From the NCBI GenBank assembly GCA_946482545.1, contig CAMLRX010000079.1, positions 1 to 23,887 on the forward strand: a DNA stretch of 23,887 bases, read 5' to 3'. The notes beneath the pieces were generated by a model. It worked only from the letters and a program-made list of their open reading frames with translations. It did no database searches and had not been told where the DNA came from. Shown in pieces: positions 14,801-23,271 of this stretch (its first letter is position 1; every line of letters starts with the position of its first letter). Made by a program: the position numbers and the translations under genes. Source of the DNA: an uncultured Flavihumibacter sp. (GTDB lineage Bacteria > Bacteroidota > Bacteroidia > Chitinophagales > Chitinophagaceae).

Positions 14801-15518
14801 GCAATTGCATTGTTTGATTGTGGACGATGAGCCTCCGGCAAGGGAGGTGTTGAAACGTTATGTAGAGGCTATTCCCAGCCTTGTATTGGTGGGAGAATGT
14901 GAGAACGCCATGCAGGCGCTTTCATTTTTGCAGCAATTCCCGGTGCAGTTGTTGTTGCTGGACATCAGGATGCCGGTGCTGATGGGAACGGATTTTATCA
15001 AAACCCTGTCGCATCCTCCCCAGGTCATCTTTACCACAGCACACCGGGATTACGCGGTGGAAGGCTTTGATCTGAACGCGGTGGATTTCCTGCTGAAACC
15101 CATCTCTTTTGAACGCTTCCTGAAAGCCGTGAACAAAGTGCTTCAAAAAAACGCGCTGGAACCCGCTCCGCCGGTCTCTAATTTTACTGTTCCCGAACCT
15201 GTGCTTTCCGAGGCCCCGGCTTTTTTATACCTGCGCATCGACAGGAAAATGGTGAAAATTCTGCTCAACGAGGTGCTTTTCCTCGAAAGCCTCAAAGATT
15301 ATGTACGCATCATTACCGTGAACGGGCCTTTACTGGTGCGGCAATCGCTTTCCTCACTGGAAGAAATGCTGCCGGAGCAGGAGTTCGTAAGAATACACCG
15401 TTCTTTTATTGTGGCCAGGAGGCATATCCGAGCTTATACACACGAAACCATGGAAGTAGGGAACAATGAACTCCCGATAGGCCGTCTTTACCGCAACGAG
15501 GTACTTAAACTACTTTAA
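14793..15518 (+). CDS. LytTR-family response regulator
   Basis: A cytoplasmic response regulator of 241 residues. The receiver domain (about 5-118) has the acidic pair Asp11-Asp12, the phospho-acceptor Asp57 in LLLLDIRMP, Thr82 and Lys102 in FLLKPISF, so all active residues are present. A Pro-rich linker leads to the LytTR DNA-binding domain (about 145-240), with FLESLKDYVRI (163-173) and VRIHRSFIVARRHI (199-212). The start is ATG 14793, overlapping the kinase stop. An in-frame GTG at 14772 would add seven residues before a normal LytTR N-terminus and is less likely. Expected action is binding of tandem sites upstream of target promoters, perhaps including its own operon. Confidence 0.95.
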   Translation: MPEQLHCLIVDDEPPAREVLKRYVEAIPSLVLVGECENAMQALSFLQQFPVQLLLLDIRMPVLMGTDFIKTLSHPPQVIFTTAHRDYAVEGFDLNAVDFLLKPISFERFLKAVNKVLQKNALEPAPPVSNFTVPEPVLSEAPAFLYLRIDRKMVKILLNEVLFLESLKDYVRIITVNGPLLVRQSLSSLEEMLPEQEFVRIHRSFIVARRHIRAYTHETMEVGNNELPIGRLYRNEVLKLL

Positions 15519-15536
15519 AGGGCTGGTATAATTTTT

Positions 15537-16616
15537 TTGTGTGTTCGCAGGAAATTGATTCAATTGCAGCACCTCAAATTTTTACCGTTGCGCCGGAAAC
15601 CAATCATACCCGCATTCCTTCTTTTTTTATGCTGTTCGCTGCAAACCTTGGCGCAGCAGGAGAAGGTGGACCATGATACAACGTATTATATTTCCCTGGC
15701 CGACCAGATGCTTACCCGCTTTTATTTTTCCAGAAAATACACCAACCTCGAACTCGGGGCCCCAAGAGGAGAGGACAGGCTTCGCTATAAGCCCAATACA
15801 ACACTCAATATGGGCGTGGGCGCCACGTATAGATCACTCACGCTCAACCTCGCTTATGGGTTCCCGTTCCTCAACCGGAACGAGGAAAAAGGAAAAACGA
15901 AGTACCTCGACCTGCAAAGCCATATTTATACCCGGAAATGGTCCTATGATTTCTGGGGACAGTTTTACAAAGGGTATTATATGAAACGGAGCGCCATCGA
16001 TGGGGGATCTGGTTATTATCTTCGGCCAGACATGGGCGTTACTTTATTGGGTATTTCGGCCTACAACATCGTGGGACACGAACGGTTCTCGTACCGGGCG
16101 GCTTTTGTGCAAAATGAAAGGCAGTTGAAATCGGCCGGAAGCTGGTTGCTGGGCGCCGAAATTTATTACGGACGCGCTACCGCCGACAGTGCTCTCGTGC
16201 CCGGCGCGGTGAAAGACAGGTTCGATCAGCGTGAAGTGGAACGTGTCCGTTTCCTCGATATCGGACCAGGTGCAGGGTACGCCTACAACTGGGTAATTCA
16301 CAATGATTTTTTCCTGGGCATGGCTGCTACCATCAACCTGAACATAGGCTTTGTAAGAGAGATCACACCTTCCAACTCACGGGAAAGGTTAGGTTTCAGC
16401 CCGAATTTTATTTACCGTGCCACCGGCGGCTACAATTCTGAAAGATGGATGGCCAGTTTATCGCTCGTGGGCAACCGCGTTTCGGCCCGGGGGCCTTCTT
16501 CCGCGCACAATTATATCTTCAGTACAGGAAATTACAGGGCCACACTGGCTTATCGTTTTAAACCCGGAAGGAAACTTAAGAAATACCTCGCTCCGGTAGA
16601 CAAACTGCTGAATTAG
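15537..16616 (+). CDS. DUF4421 domain-containing protein, probable envelope beta-barrel
   Basis: About 340-359 residues. A hydrophobic segment (IPAFLLFLCCSLQTLAQ) forms a signal peptide ending near residue 41. The remainder is full of alternating aromatic/polar strands (TLNMGVGATYRSLTLNLAYGF, then YKGYYMKR, then LAYRFKPGRK at the end), as in an outer-membrane or periplasmic barrel. I assign DUF4421 from overall pattern (DTTYYISLADQMLTRFYFSRK near the N-terminus). No ATG precedes the signal peptide. TTG codons at 15537, 15555, 15564 and 15588 are all possible starts; the longest is given and the choice is unresolved. The gene follows LytTR by 18 bases in the same reading frame, separated by its TAA, so it is probably in the operon. 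It overlaps the convergent J-domain gene by 4 bases. Confidence 0.8.
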   Translation: MCVRRKLIQLQHLKFLPLRRKPIIPAFLLFLCCSLQTLAQQEKVDHDTTYYISLADQMLTRFYFSRKYTNLELGAPRGEDRLRYKPNTTLNMGVGATYRSLTLNLAYGFPFLNRNEEKGKTKYLDLQSHIYTRKWSYDFWGQFYKGYYMKRSAIDGGSGYYLRPDMGVTLLGISAYNIVGHERFSYRAAFVQNERQLKSAGSWLLGAEIYYGRATADSALVPGAVKDRFDQREVERVRFLDIGPGAGYAYNWVIHNDFFLGMAATINLNIGFVREITPSNSRERLGFSPNFIYRATGGYNSERWMASLSLVGNRVSARGPSSAHNYIFSTGNYRATLAYRFKPGRKLKKYLAPVDKLLN

Positions 16617-17260
16617 TTCTTCGCCAGGAAATAGATCAATACACACAATATGCCCGCAATGAGCAGGGCAATCAAGCCTTTGTACCTGTTCCAAAAGGCT
16701 TCCAGCCTGCTTTGTCTTTCCCATTTGTTCAGGTCAGCCGTTAAATTAGGTGCAAGCAGACCCATGCGGGGTGTGATGTTCACCACCTGCTTGTAATGTA
16801 AGATGCGTGAAGCGTGCTTCAGCAGCAGCACGATGCGCGTATTCAGTTGTGCATCGTTGTTGTATTGAAGTATTTTAAGGTGTTCTTCGTCCAGCAGTTG
16901 AAGGATATAGGCGGTCAGCCCTTCTCTGTCGGTACGGAACGGGTCCTCGCGGTTCATGTATTTTTCAAGTTCGAGCACTTTGAGCAGAATGCCGTATGGT
17001 GTGGTGTCGGGTGGAGCTGAATAGGTTCTTCCAGCGGCCCTGTTGAACCAGCGATCATGGTGGTACTTTTCCCGCAGCAATGGATCGGAGAGGATGCGGT
17101 AGGCTTCCTGGACCTCACGGAAAAGGATAGCCGCCCTTGGGTCATCTGGATTTTTATCGGGATGGTAGCGCATCGCCAGTTTCCTGTAGGCGCGTTTGAT
17201 ATCCTGAATGCCGGATTGTGGTGGAATCCCCAGTGTGTTGTAATAATCTTTTACCGGCAA
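16613..17260 (-). CDS. J-domain protein with C-terminal membrane anchor
   Basis: A 215-residue protein with an N-terminal J domain (about 4-68). It has the essential HPD at 33-35 inside AMRYHPDKNPDD, so it should stimulate an Hsp70 (DnaK) ATPase. There is no Gly/Phe-rich region, zinc finger or DnaJ C-terminal domain, so it is a specialised J protein and not DnaJ. The helical middle region (about 85-185) is unfamiliar. The C-terminus is one hydrophobic segment (LIALLIAGILCVLIYFLA, about 195-212), giving a tail-anchored protein with the J domain in the cytoplasm. The start is TTG 17260: no ATG is available and the J domain begins at residue 4. The gene lies downstream of gcvP, separated from it by a hairpin. 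Confidence 0.88.
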   Translation of the reverse strand: MPVKDYYNTLGIPPQSGIQDIKRAYRKLAMRYHPDKNPDDPRAAILFREVQEAYRILSDPLLREKYHHDRWFNRAAGRTYSAPPDTTPYGILLKVLELEKYMNREDPFRTDREGLTAYILQLLDEEHLKILQYNNDAQLNTRIVLLLKHASRILHYKQVVNITPRMGLLAPNLTADLNKWERQSRLEAFWNRYKGLIALLIAGILCVLIYFLAKN

Positions 17261-17280
17261 AAAAATGGTTTTAAAATATG

Positions 17281-17319
17281 AGTGCCGCGGAAAGAACAGT
17301 GATGTTCAACCGCGGCACT
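17281..17319 (-). terminator. Terminator hairpin after gcvP
   Basis: A perfect 10-bp inverted repeat pairs AGTGCCGCGG (17281-17290) with CCGCGGCACT (17310-17319). A second perfect stem, GAACA/TGTTC around a GTGA loop, is nested inside. It lies 46 bases after the gcvP stop. The T tract on the minus-strand side is broken (CATATTTTAAAACC), so termination efficiency is uncertain. Confidence 0.65.
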
Positions 17320-17364
17320 AAAATTATTAAAAAGCACGTGCCTTAACGTGAAAGAGATGATAAA

Positions 17365-20235
17365 TTATTCTTCCGCGTAAGCGCTAACCGGTTCGCAGGT
17401 GCAAATCAGGTTCCTGTCGCCATGGGTATTGTTTACTCTTGAAACGGAGGGCCAGAATTTGTTTTCCTTCACATAAGCCAGGGGGAATGCTGCTTCGGAG
17501 CGGGCGTAAGCGTGGCTCCATTCATCGGCGCAAATCACAGCTTGTGTGTGGGGGGCGTTTTTCAGTACGTTATCTTTCTTATCTGCTTTTCCTGCTTCGA
17601 TGGCGGCTATTTCGGCGCGGATGCTGAGCATGGCATCGCAGAAACGGTCCAGTTCGGCCTTGTCTTCACTTTCAGTGGGCTCAATCATGATGGTGCCTGG
17701 AACGGGGAAACTCATGGTAGGAGCGTGGAAGCCGTAGTCCATAAGGCGCTTGGCCACATCTTCCGCTTCAATTTCTGCGGAACGTTTGAAAGGACGGAGG
17801 TCCACGATGAATTCGTGGGCACAGGTGCCGTTTGTTCCCAAATACAGTACATCGTAAGCCCCTTGCAAACGGGCACGCATGTAGTTCGCGTTCAGGATAG
17901 CGTTTTCAGTGGAAGCTTTCACCCCTTCAGCGCCCAGCAAACGAATGTAGGCGTAAGAGATAAGCAGGATGCTGGCACTGCCGAACGGCGCCGCCGATAC
18001 CGCCTTCGTTTGATCGCTGCCGTTCAGGAAAGTGTGACCGGGCAGGAATGGCGCCAGGTGCGCTTTCACGCAGATGGGTCCCATGCCGGGACCGCCGCCG
18101 CCATGCGGGATGGCGAATGTTTTGTGCAGGTTCAGGTGACAAACATCCGCGCCGATCAGACCGGGAGCGGTAAGTCCCACCTGTGCGTTCATGTTCGCGC
18201 CATCCATATAAACTTGTCCGCCGTATTGGTGGATGATGTCGGTAATTTCTTTTACGGTTTCTTCATATACGCCGTAAGTGCTGGGGTAGGTGATCATGAT
18301 ACCTGCGAGTTGCGAAGCATACTGTGCGGCTTTCGCTTTCAGGTCTTCCACATCAATGTAACCATTTTCCAAAGCTTTCACCACCACCACTTTCATGCCG
18401 GCCATTACGGCGGATGCGGGGTTGGTGCCGTGTGCGGAAATGGGGATCAGCATTACGTTGCGGTGTGCCTCACCGTTGGCCGCGTGGAAATCGCGGATGG
18501 TAAGCAAACCGGCGTATTCTCCCTGTGCGCCACTGTTGGGTTGCAGGCTGCACGCGTCGAATGCGGTGATTTCGCAGAGGTAGGCGCTCAGTTCATCCAC
18601 AATCTGCTGGTAGCCCTGGGCCTGGTTCTTTGGAACGAAGGGATGTATTTTAGAGAAATGGCTCCAGCTTAATGGGATCATTTCCGTAGCGGCATTCAGC
18701 TTCATGGTGCAGGAACCCAGGGAAATCATGCTGGTGTTCAGCGACAGATCTTTGTTTTCCAGTTGCTTGAGGTAACGCATCATTTGTGTTTCGCTCCTGT
18801 GGGAGTTGAACACGGGGTGTGTAAGGAATTCCGAAGTACGCGTCAGCGCTGTTGGAATATGGGTAAGCGCCGTATCGTGATTGATAGAGAAAGAAGCGGC
18901 TTCTTCCTCCTTGCCGAAGATGCCAAGAATATCCAGCACATCGGAAATAGTAGTGGTTTCATCCAATGCGATTCCAATGGAACCGTTGCTGAAATAACGG
19001 AAGTTGATGCCATTGCTTTCAGCTTTTGTGCGGATGGTGGCAGCGTCTGCATTGGTCACTACGATGGTATCGAAGTAGCTGTTGCTTGCAAGTTCCAGCC
19101 CGCCCGCAGCTAGTTGTTCACCCAGCGCCTGCGTAAGTAGCGCCACTCTTTTGGCGATATTTTTCAGTCCTTCCGGTCCGTGGAACACGGCGTACATGGC
19201 GGCCATATTGGCCAGCAGCGCCTGGGCGGTACAGATGTTGGAAGTAGCTTTTTCTCTTTTGATGTGTTGCTCGCGGGTTTGAAGGGCCATACGCAATGCA
19301 CGGTTGCCCTGCGCGTCTATACTTACCCCGATAATCCTTCCAGGGATGCTGCGTTTGAATTCGTCCTTAGAAGCGAAGAAAGCCGCGTGCGGGCCGCCAT
19401 AGCCCAGGGGAACGCCGAAGCGTTGTGCCGAACCACAGGCCACATCGGCTCCCAGTTCACCGGGAGGGGTTAGGAGGGTAAGCGCCAGCAGGTCGGTGGT
19501 CATGGCCACATAAGCGCCGGCGGCATGTACTTTTTCTATGAAAGAGCGGTAATCTTCTACCGAACCTTTATCGTTGGGGTATTGTATCAGCGCGCCGAAC
19601 CAGCTTTCATCGGGAGTGGCGTTGCGGTAGTCGCCCACCACCACTTCAATACCTATCGGTACGGCGCGGGTATGGATCACGTCCAGGGTTTGCGGGAACA
19701 CATCGGCATCCACGAAAAACTTAGGGCGGGTAATATGTTCTGCTTTGTTCAGCCCGTTGAAGAACATGGCCATGGCCTCGGCGGCGGCGGTGCCTTCATC
19801 CAGGAGTGATGCATTGGCGATGGGCAGACCGGTCAGGTCGCTTACCATCGTCTGGTAGTTGAGCAGACTCTCCAGGCGTCCCTGGGAAATTTCAGCCTGG
19901 TAAGGGGTGTACTGCGTGTACCATCCCGGGTTTTCAAAAACGTTCCGCAGGATCACCGAAGGAACGATGGTATCATAATAACCCTGGCCGATATAATTTC
20001 TGAAAACCTTGTTTTTCAGGCTTACCTCTTTCACGTGCTGCAGGTATTCCGACTCGCTCATGGCGGGGGGAAGTTGCAGTGCCTTGCTCATGCGGATGCC
20101 CGTGGGGACGGTCTTTCCAGTGAGCGCATCAAGGCTGGCTGCACCTATGGTTTGCAGCATGGCCGCGGTGTCGTTCCCGGTGGGACCAATATGACGATTC
20201 CTGAATTCTGTTGCTTGTTGCTCAAAAATATTCAT
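17365..20235 (-). CDS. gcvP: Glycine dehydrogenase (aminomethyl-transferring), P protein of the glycine cleavage system
   Basis: The PLP-dependent P protein decarboxylates glycine and passes the aminomethyl group to the lipoyl arm of GcvH. The protein has 956 residues, the normal length for the fused one-chain form. The N-terminus [11 protein letters not shown] (12-22) is typical. The catalytic C-terminal half has [10 protein letters not shown] (507-516), AHGTNPASA (601-609), and the PLP lysine Lys705 in [19 protein letters not shown] (702-720). The start is ATG 20235. The open frame runs 40 codons further upstream, but that stretch contains the promoter (-7 at 20267-20274). gcvT and gcvH are not in the window. 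No glycine riboswitch fits in the roughly 25-nt leader. A strong hairpin follows the gene. Confidence 0.97.
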   Translation of the reverse strand: MNIFEQQATEFRNRHIGPTGNDTAAMLQTIGAASLDALTGKTVPTGIRMSKALQLPPAMSESEYLQHVKEVSLKNKVFRNYIGQGYYDTIVPSVILRNVFENPGWYTQYTPYQAEISQGRLESLLNYQTMVSDLTGLPIANASLLDEGTAAAEAMAMFFNGLNKAEHITRPKFFVDADVFPQTLDVIHTRAVPIGIEVVVGDYRNATPDESWFGALIQYPNDKGSVEDYRSFIEKVHAAGAYVAMTTDLLALTLLTPPGELGADVACGSAQRFGVPLGYGGPHAAFFASKDEFKRSIPGRIIGVSIDAQGNRALRMALQTREQHIKREKATSNICTAQALLANMAAMYAVFHGPEGLKNIAKRVALLTQALGEQLAAGGLELASNSYFDTIVVTNADAATIRTKAESNGINFRYFSNGSIGIALDETTTISDVLDILGIFGKEEEAASFSINHDTALTHIPTALTRTSEFLTHPVFNSHRSETQMMRYLKQLENKDLSLNTSMISLGSCTMKLNAATEMIPLSWSHFSKIHPFVPKNQAQGYQQIVDELSAYLCEITAFDACSLQPNSGAQGEYAGLLTIRDFHAANGEAHRNVMLIPISAHGTNPASAVMAGMKVVVVKALENGYIDVEDLKAKAAQYASQLAGIMITYPSTYGVYEETVKEITDIIHQYGGQVYMDGANMNAQVGLTAPGLIGADVCHLNLHKTFAIPHGGGGPGMGPICVKAHLAPFLPGHTFLNGSDQTKAVSAAPFGSASILLISYAYIRLLGAEGVKASTENAILNANYMRARLQGAYDVLYLGTNGTCAHEFIVDLRPFKRSAEIEAEDVAKRLMDYGFHAPTMSFPVPGTIMIEPTESEDKAELDRFCDAMLSIRAEIAAIEAGKADKKDNVLKNAPHTQAVICADEWSHAYARSEAAFPLAYVKENKFWPSVSRVNNTHGDRNLICTCEPVSAYAEE

Positions 20236-20266
20236 ACGAGTTTGTGCTTTTCTGGTTAGCAGGCTG

Positions 20267-20274
20267 CAAAGGTA
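20267..20274 (-). promoter_or_regulatory. -7 element of gcvP
   Basis: TACCTTTG on the minus strand (20274 down to 20267) is an exact TAnnTTTG match 31 bases before the gcvP ATG. The start site would be near 20260. The -33 region has only a weak TTTTC. It places the promoter inside the longest open frame and so supports ATG 20235. Confidence 0.55.
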
Positions 20275-20468
20275 AAATCCTTTCAGAAGAAAACACGCTT
20301 TTTGTTGAACGGTGGGGATGAACTGGGGATAATACTGGACGTACACCTTCCGCAATCGTTTTAAATGCCAAAAAATAAGTAAATTCCCTGCAATCGCCTG
20401 GGATCACGACCTTTGTAACAGACTGGAATTGTTCATTATCCACAGCATTAACACTTTTTCCCGAACGT

Positions 20469-22688
20469 ATGACGCATCTGCCTGAACTAATTGAGGACCT
20501 GGCACTGATTCTTGGAGCCGCAGGTATCTTTACCCTGATCTTCAAGAAATTAAAGCAGCCTTTGGTATTGGGTTATATCCTCGCCGGACTGCTGGTGGGG
20601 CCTAACCTGGATATTTTTCCCACCGTGGGCGACCAGAAAAGCATCCAGGTATGGGCCGAAATCGGCGTTATCTTCCTGTTGTTCTCCCTGGGCCTGGAAT
20701 TCAGTTTTAAAAAGCTGATGCGCGTTGGTGGCACCTCCTCCGTAACCGGTATTTTCGAAACCTCCATGATGATGGTGATCGGGTATGTAACCGGTCAGAT
20801 GCTGGGCTGGAGCATGATGGACAGTATTTTCCTGGGCGGCATCATCGCCATTTCCTCCACCACTATTATTATCCGCGCATTCGAAGAACTTAATCTGAAG
20901 AACCAGCAATTCGCGGGACAGGTATTGGGCATCCTTATTATCGAGGACCTAGTGGCCGTATTGCTGCTCGTATTGCTGTCCACACTAGCGGTGAGTCAGC
21001 AGTTCTCGGGCGGTGAACTGCTGGGCTCAGTGGTGAAACTGGTTTTCTTCCTTTGTTTATGGTTCCTGGCCGGTATTTATCTTTTGCCAACCCTGCTTAA
21101 AAAAGCCCGCCGGTTCATGAACCACGAAACCTTGCTGGTGGTATCGCTCGCACTCTGTTTCCTGATGGTGGTACTGGCCACCAAAGTAGGTTTCTCGGCG
21201 GCATTGGGCGCTTTTATTATGGGTTCCATACTGGCAGAAACCACCCTGGCGGAAGAGATAGAACACCTTACCAAATCGGTGAAGGACTTGTTCGGAGCCG
21301 TATTCTTCGTTTCGGTAGGCATGTTGATTGATCCGAAATTATTGCTGGAATACGCGTTCCCGGTAGTGGTGGTCACGATTGTGGTGATTGTGGGAAAGGT
21401 CTTGAACGTGACCATTGGTTCATTGATTTCGGGACAGCCGTTAAAGCAATCGGTGCAGTCATCGATGAGTTTGTCGCAGATCGGGGAATTCTCCTTCATC
21501 ATCGCCACATTGGGCCTGAACCTGCATGTAACGAGCCAGTTTCTTTACCCCATTGCCGTAGGCGTTTCCGTGATCACCACTTTCACCACGCCATATATGA
21601 TGCGGCTTTCAGAGCCTTTCTACCGTTTCCTGGAAAAGAACCTGCCCGAGAAATGGCGCAGTTCACTGAACCGGTACAGTGCCGGTGCGCAAACCATTCA
21701 GGCGGAAAGCGACTGGAAAACGGTGGTGCGTTCTTATTTATCCGTCATGTTGGTCAACTCGGTGGTGATCGTGGCGATGATCTTGCTTTCCGGTAGGTAC
21801 TTCGCGCCCTGGATGGCCGGCCAGTTGGAAAATAAGTTGCTGGCTTCCCTGCTTACCGTGATCATCACCATTGGGTTAATGCTGCCTTTCGTGTGGGCAC
21901 TCACTGCGAAAAAGATCAACAGCGGCGCATACACCAGTTTATGGCTCGATAGCAAATACAACCACGGACCACTCGTATTGCTGGAAGTGCTGCGCAACCT
22001 GCTGGCCGTATTGTTCCTAGGGTTCCTCCTGAATCAACTCTTTAATATATGGGTGGCCCTGGTGGGTAGCCTGCTGGTGATTCCTTTCGTGATCTTCGTT
22101 TTCCGGCAGAAGTTGCAAAAATTCTATTCCCGGATCGAAAGGCGTTTCATGCGCAACCTTCATGACAGGGAACTTTCTGCCAATACGGGCGCCAACAGCG
22201 ATCTTTCTCCCTGGGATGCTCACCTGGCTTATTTTACTGTAAGTCCCGACGCCCAATGGGTGGGCGGCTCGCTGGAAAACCTGGCCTGGCGGGAAAAATA
22301 TGGCGTGAACATCGCGTCCATCGAAAGAGGCGCGCGTATGATTCCCACCCCCCAACGTACGGAACAGGTATATCCTTATGATAAACTTGCGGTGATTGGT
22401 ACCGACCAGCAATTAAAGGATTTCCGGCTGGTGGTGGAACCCGTTCCCGGCGAAAACAATGTACCCGAAGAAGAAATGACGCTCTTTAAGATCATCGTGG
22501 ACGAACATACCCATCTGAAGGGGAAAACAGTGCGTGGTTCCGGCATCCGGGAGATTACGCGCGGACTGGTAGTGGGCATTGAAAGAAACGGAGAACGCAT
22601 CCTCAACCCGCCTTCAGATATGGTTTTTGAATGGGAAGATGTGGTATGGATCGTAGGGGATAGGAAAAGGTTGAAAGATGTTCACTAG
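20469..22688 (+). CDS. CPA2-family cation/proton antiporter (KefB-like) with tandem RCK_C domains
   Basis: An inner-membrane antiporter of 739 residues, probably exchanging K+ or Na+ for H+. The Na_H_Exchanger core covers about 1-385. It includes the family segment IAISSTTIIIRAFEELNL (126-143), Asp160 in ILIIEDLVAV (ion-binding aspartate) and SQIGEFSF (336-343). An additional membrane region follows (about 420-545, about four segments), not usual in KefB/KefC. Two RCK_C (TrkA_C) modules end the protein, about 583-655 and 668-738, each with a GxxL...R...G(I/L)xxxxIxR pattern. The NAD-binding RCK_N domain that normally precedes RCK_C is absent. The start ATG 20469 gives a standard N-terminus. 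It is divergent from gcvP across 233 bases. The ion is not determinable from sequence. Confidence 0.92.
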   Translation: MTHLPELIEDLALILGAAGIFTLIFKKLKQPLVLGYILAGLLVGPNLDIFPTVGDQKSIQVWAEIGVIFLLFSLGLEFSFKKLMRVGGTSSVTGIFETSMMMVIGYVTGQMLGWSMMDSIFLGGIIAISSTTIIIRAFEELNLKNQQFAGQVLGILIIEDLVAVLLLVLLSTLAVSQQFSGGELLGSVVKLVFFLCLWFLAGIYLLPTLLKKARRFMNHETLLVVSLALCFLMVVLATKVGFSAALGAFIMGSILAETTLAEEIEHLTKSVKDLFGAVFFVSVGMLIDPKLLLEYAFPVVVVTIVVIVGKVLNVTIGSLISGQPLKQSVQSSMSLSQIGEFSFIIATLGLNLHVTSQFLYPIAVGVSVITTFTTPYMMRLSEPFYRFLEKNLPEKWRSSLNRYSAGAQTIQAESDWKTVVRSYLSVMLVNSVVIVAMILLSGRYFAPWMAGQLENKLLASLLTVIITIGLMLPFVWALTAKKINSGAYTSLWLDSKYNHGPLVLLEVLRNLLAVLFLGFLLNQLFNIWVALVGSLLVIPFVIFVFRQKLQKFYSRIERRFMRNLHDRELSANTGANSDLSPWDAHLAYFTVSPDAQWVGGSLENLAWREKYGVNIASIERGARMIPTPQRTEQVYPYDKLAVIGTDQQLKDFRLVVEPVPGENNVPEEEMTLFKIIVDEHTHLKGKTVRGSGIREITRGLVVGIERNGERILNPPSDMVFEWEDVVWIVGDRKRLKDVH

Positions 22689-22709
22689 TTTCGCGCAAAA
22701 TAAGCATAC

Positions 22710-23210
22710 ATGCGTTTGATAAAAGCAGGCCTGATTGGATTGGTGGTACTCAGTTTACTGGTGTTCCTGCTCTCCCTGTTGTTTCCGTCCAATGTGCGGG
22801 TGTCCCGGGCCATTGATATTTATACTTCAAGGGAAGAAGTTAGTCGGCTGGTGATGGATCCCGCAGGCTGGAAACATTGGTACCTGCCCCTGAAAACGAA
22901 TGCGGATACCCTATGGACCACAACGGGCAACGGATTTTCATCCAAATCAGCATCGCTTTCCATTCAAAGTACTTCCGACAGCAGCGTGGCCGTAACCGCA
23001 CGCAACAAAGACGAGGTTTTCAACAGTAACCTGCAGATCATTGGTGATGGTACCAATGGCCATTGTACAGTGCAATGGTATGCCGATATGCCCGTGAAAT
23101 GGTATCCCTGGGAAAAGTTCGGGAGTATTTTCTTCGACAAAATACTCGGGCCTGGAATGGAAGAATCTTTACAGGAACTGAAAAAACAGGCCGAAAAGCA
23201 AGGAATATAG
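22710..23210 (+). CDS. Membrane-anchored SRPBCC (START-like) family protein
   Basis: 166 residues. An N-terminal hydrophobic helix (about 5-27) serves as signal anchor. The remainder has the SRPBCC pattern: VSRAIDIYTSREEVSRLVMDP (31-51), the WKHWYLPL tryptophan segment (54-61), a long antiparallel sheet, and a C-terminal helix (GPGMEESLQELKKQAEK). Members of this fold bind hydrophobic ligands or lipids; no catalytic residue is evident. The gene is 21 bases downstream of the antiporter on the same strand, so co-transcription is likely. TAGTTTCG at 22686-22693 is one base off the -7 consensus. The function is not known. Confidence 0.82.
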   Translation: MRLIKAGLIGLVVLSLLVFLLSLLFPSNVRVSRAIDIYTSREEVSRLVMDPAGWKHWYLPLKTNADTLWTTTGNGFSSKSASLSIQSTSDSSVAVTARNKDEVFNSNLQIIGDGTNGHCTVQWYADMPVKWYPWEKFGSIFFDKILGPGMEESLQELKKQAEKQGI

Positions 23211-23271
23211 GCTGAAGTATGCGTTTATTTGCCGAAATTAACTGTATCATTTACCTAAGAAGCCGATTGTT

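Noticed and set aside
17245..17345. Possible glycine riboswitch or other structured leader near gcvP
   Set aside because: The structured element is downstream of gcvP, not upstream, and the gcvP leader is only about 25 nt. It fits a 3' hairpin.
17512..18672. Plus-strand open frame of 386 aa
   Set aside because: Antisense to gcvP. Long shadow frames are expected opposite codon-biased genes, and no motif is seen.
20236..20355. 40-codon N-terminal extension of gcvP
   Set aside because: The stretch contains an exact -7 element and does not resemble a GcvP N-terminus. ATG 20235 gives the normal family length.
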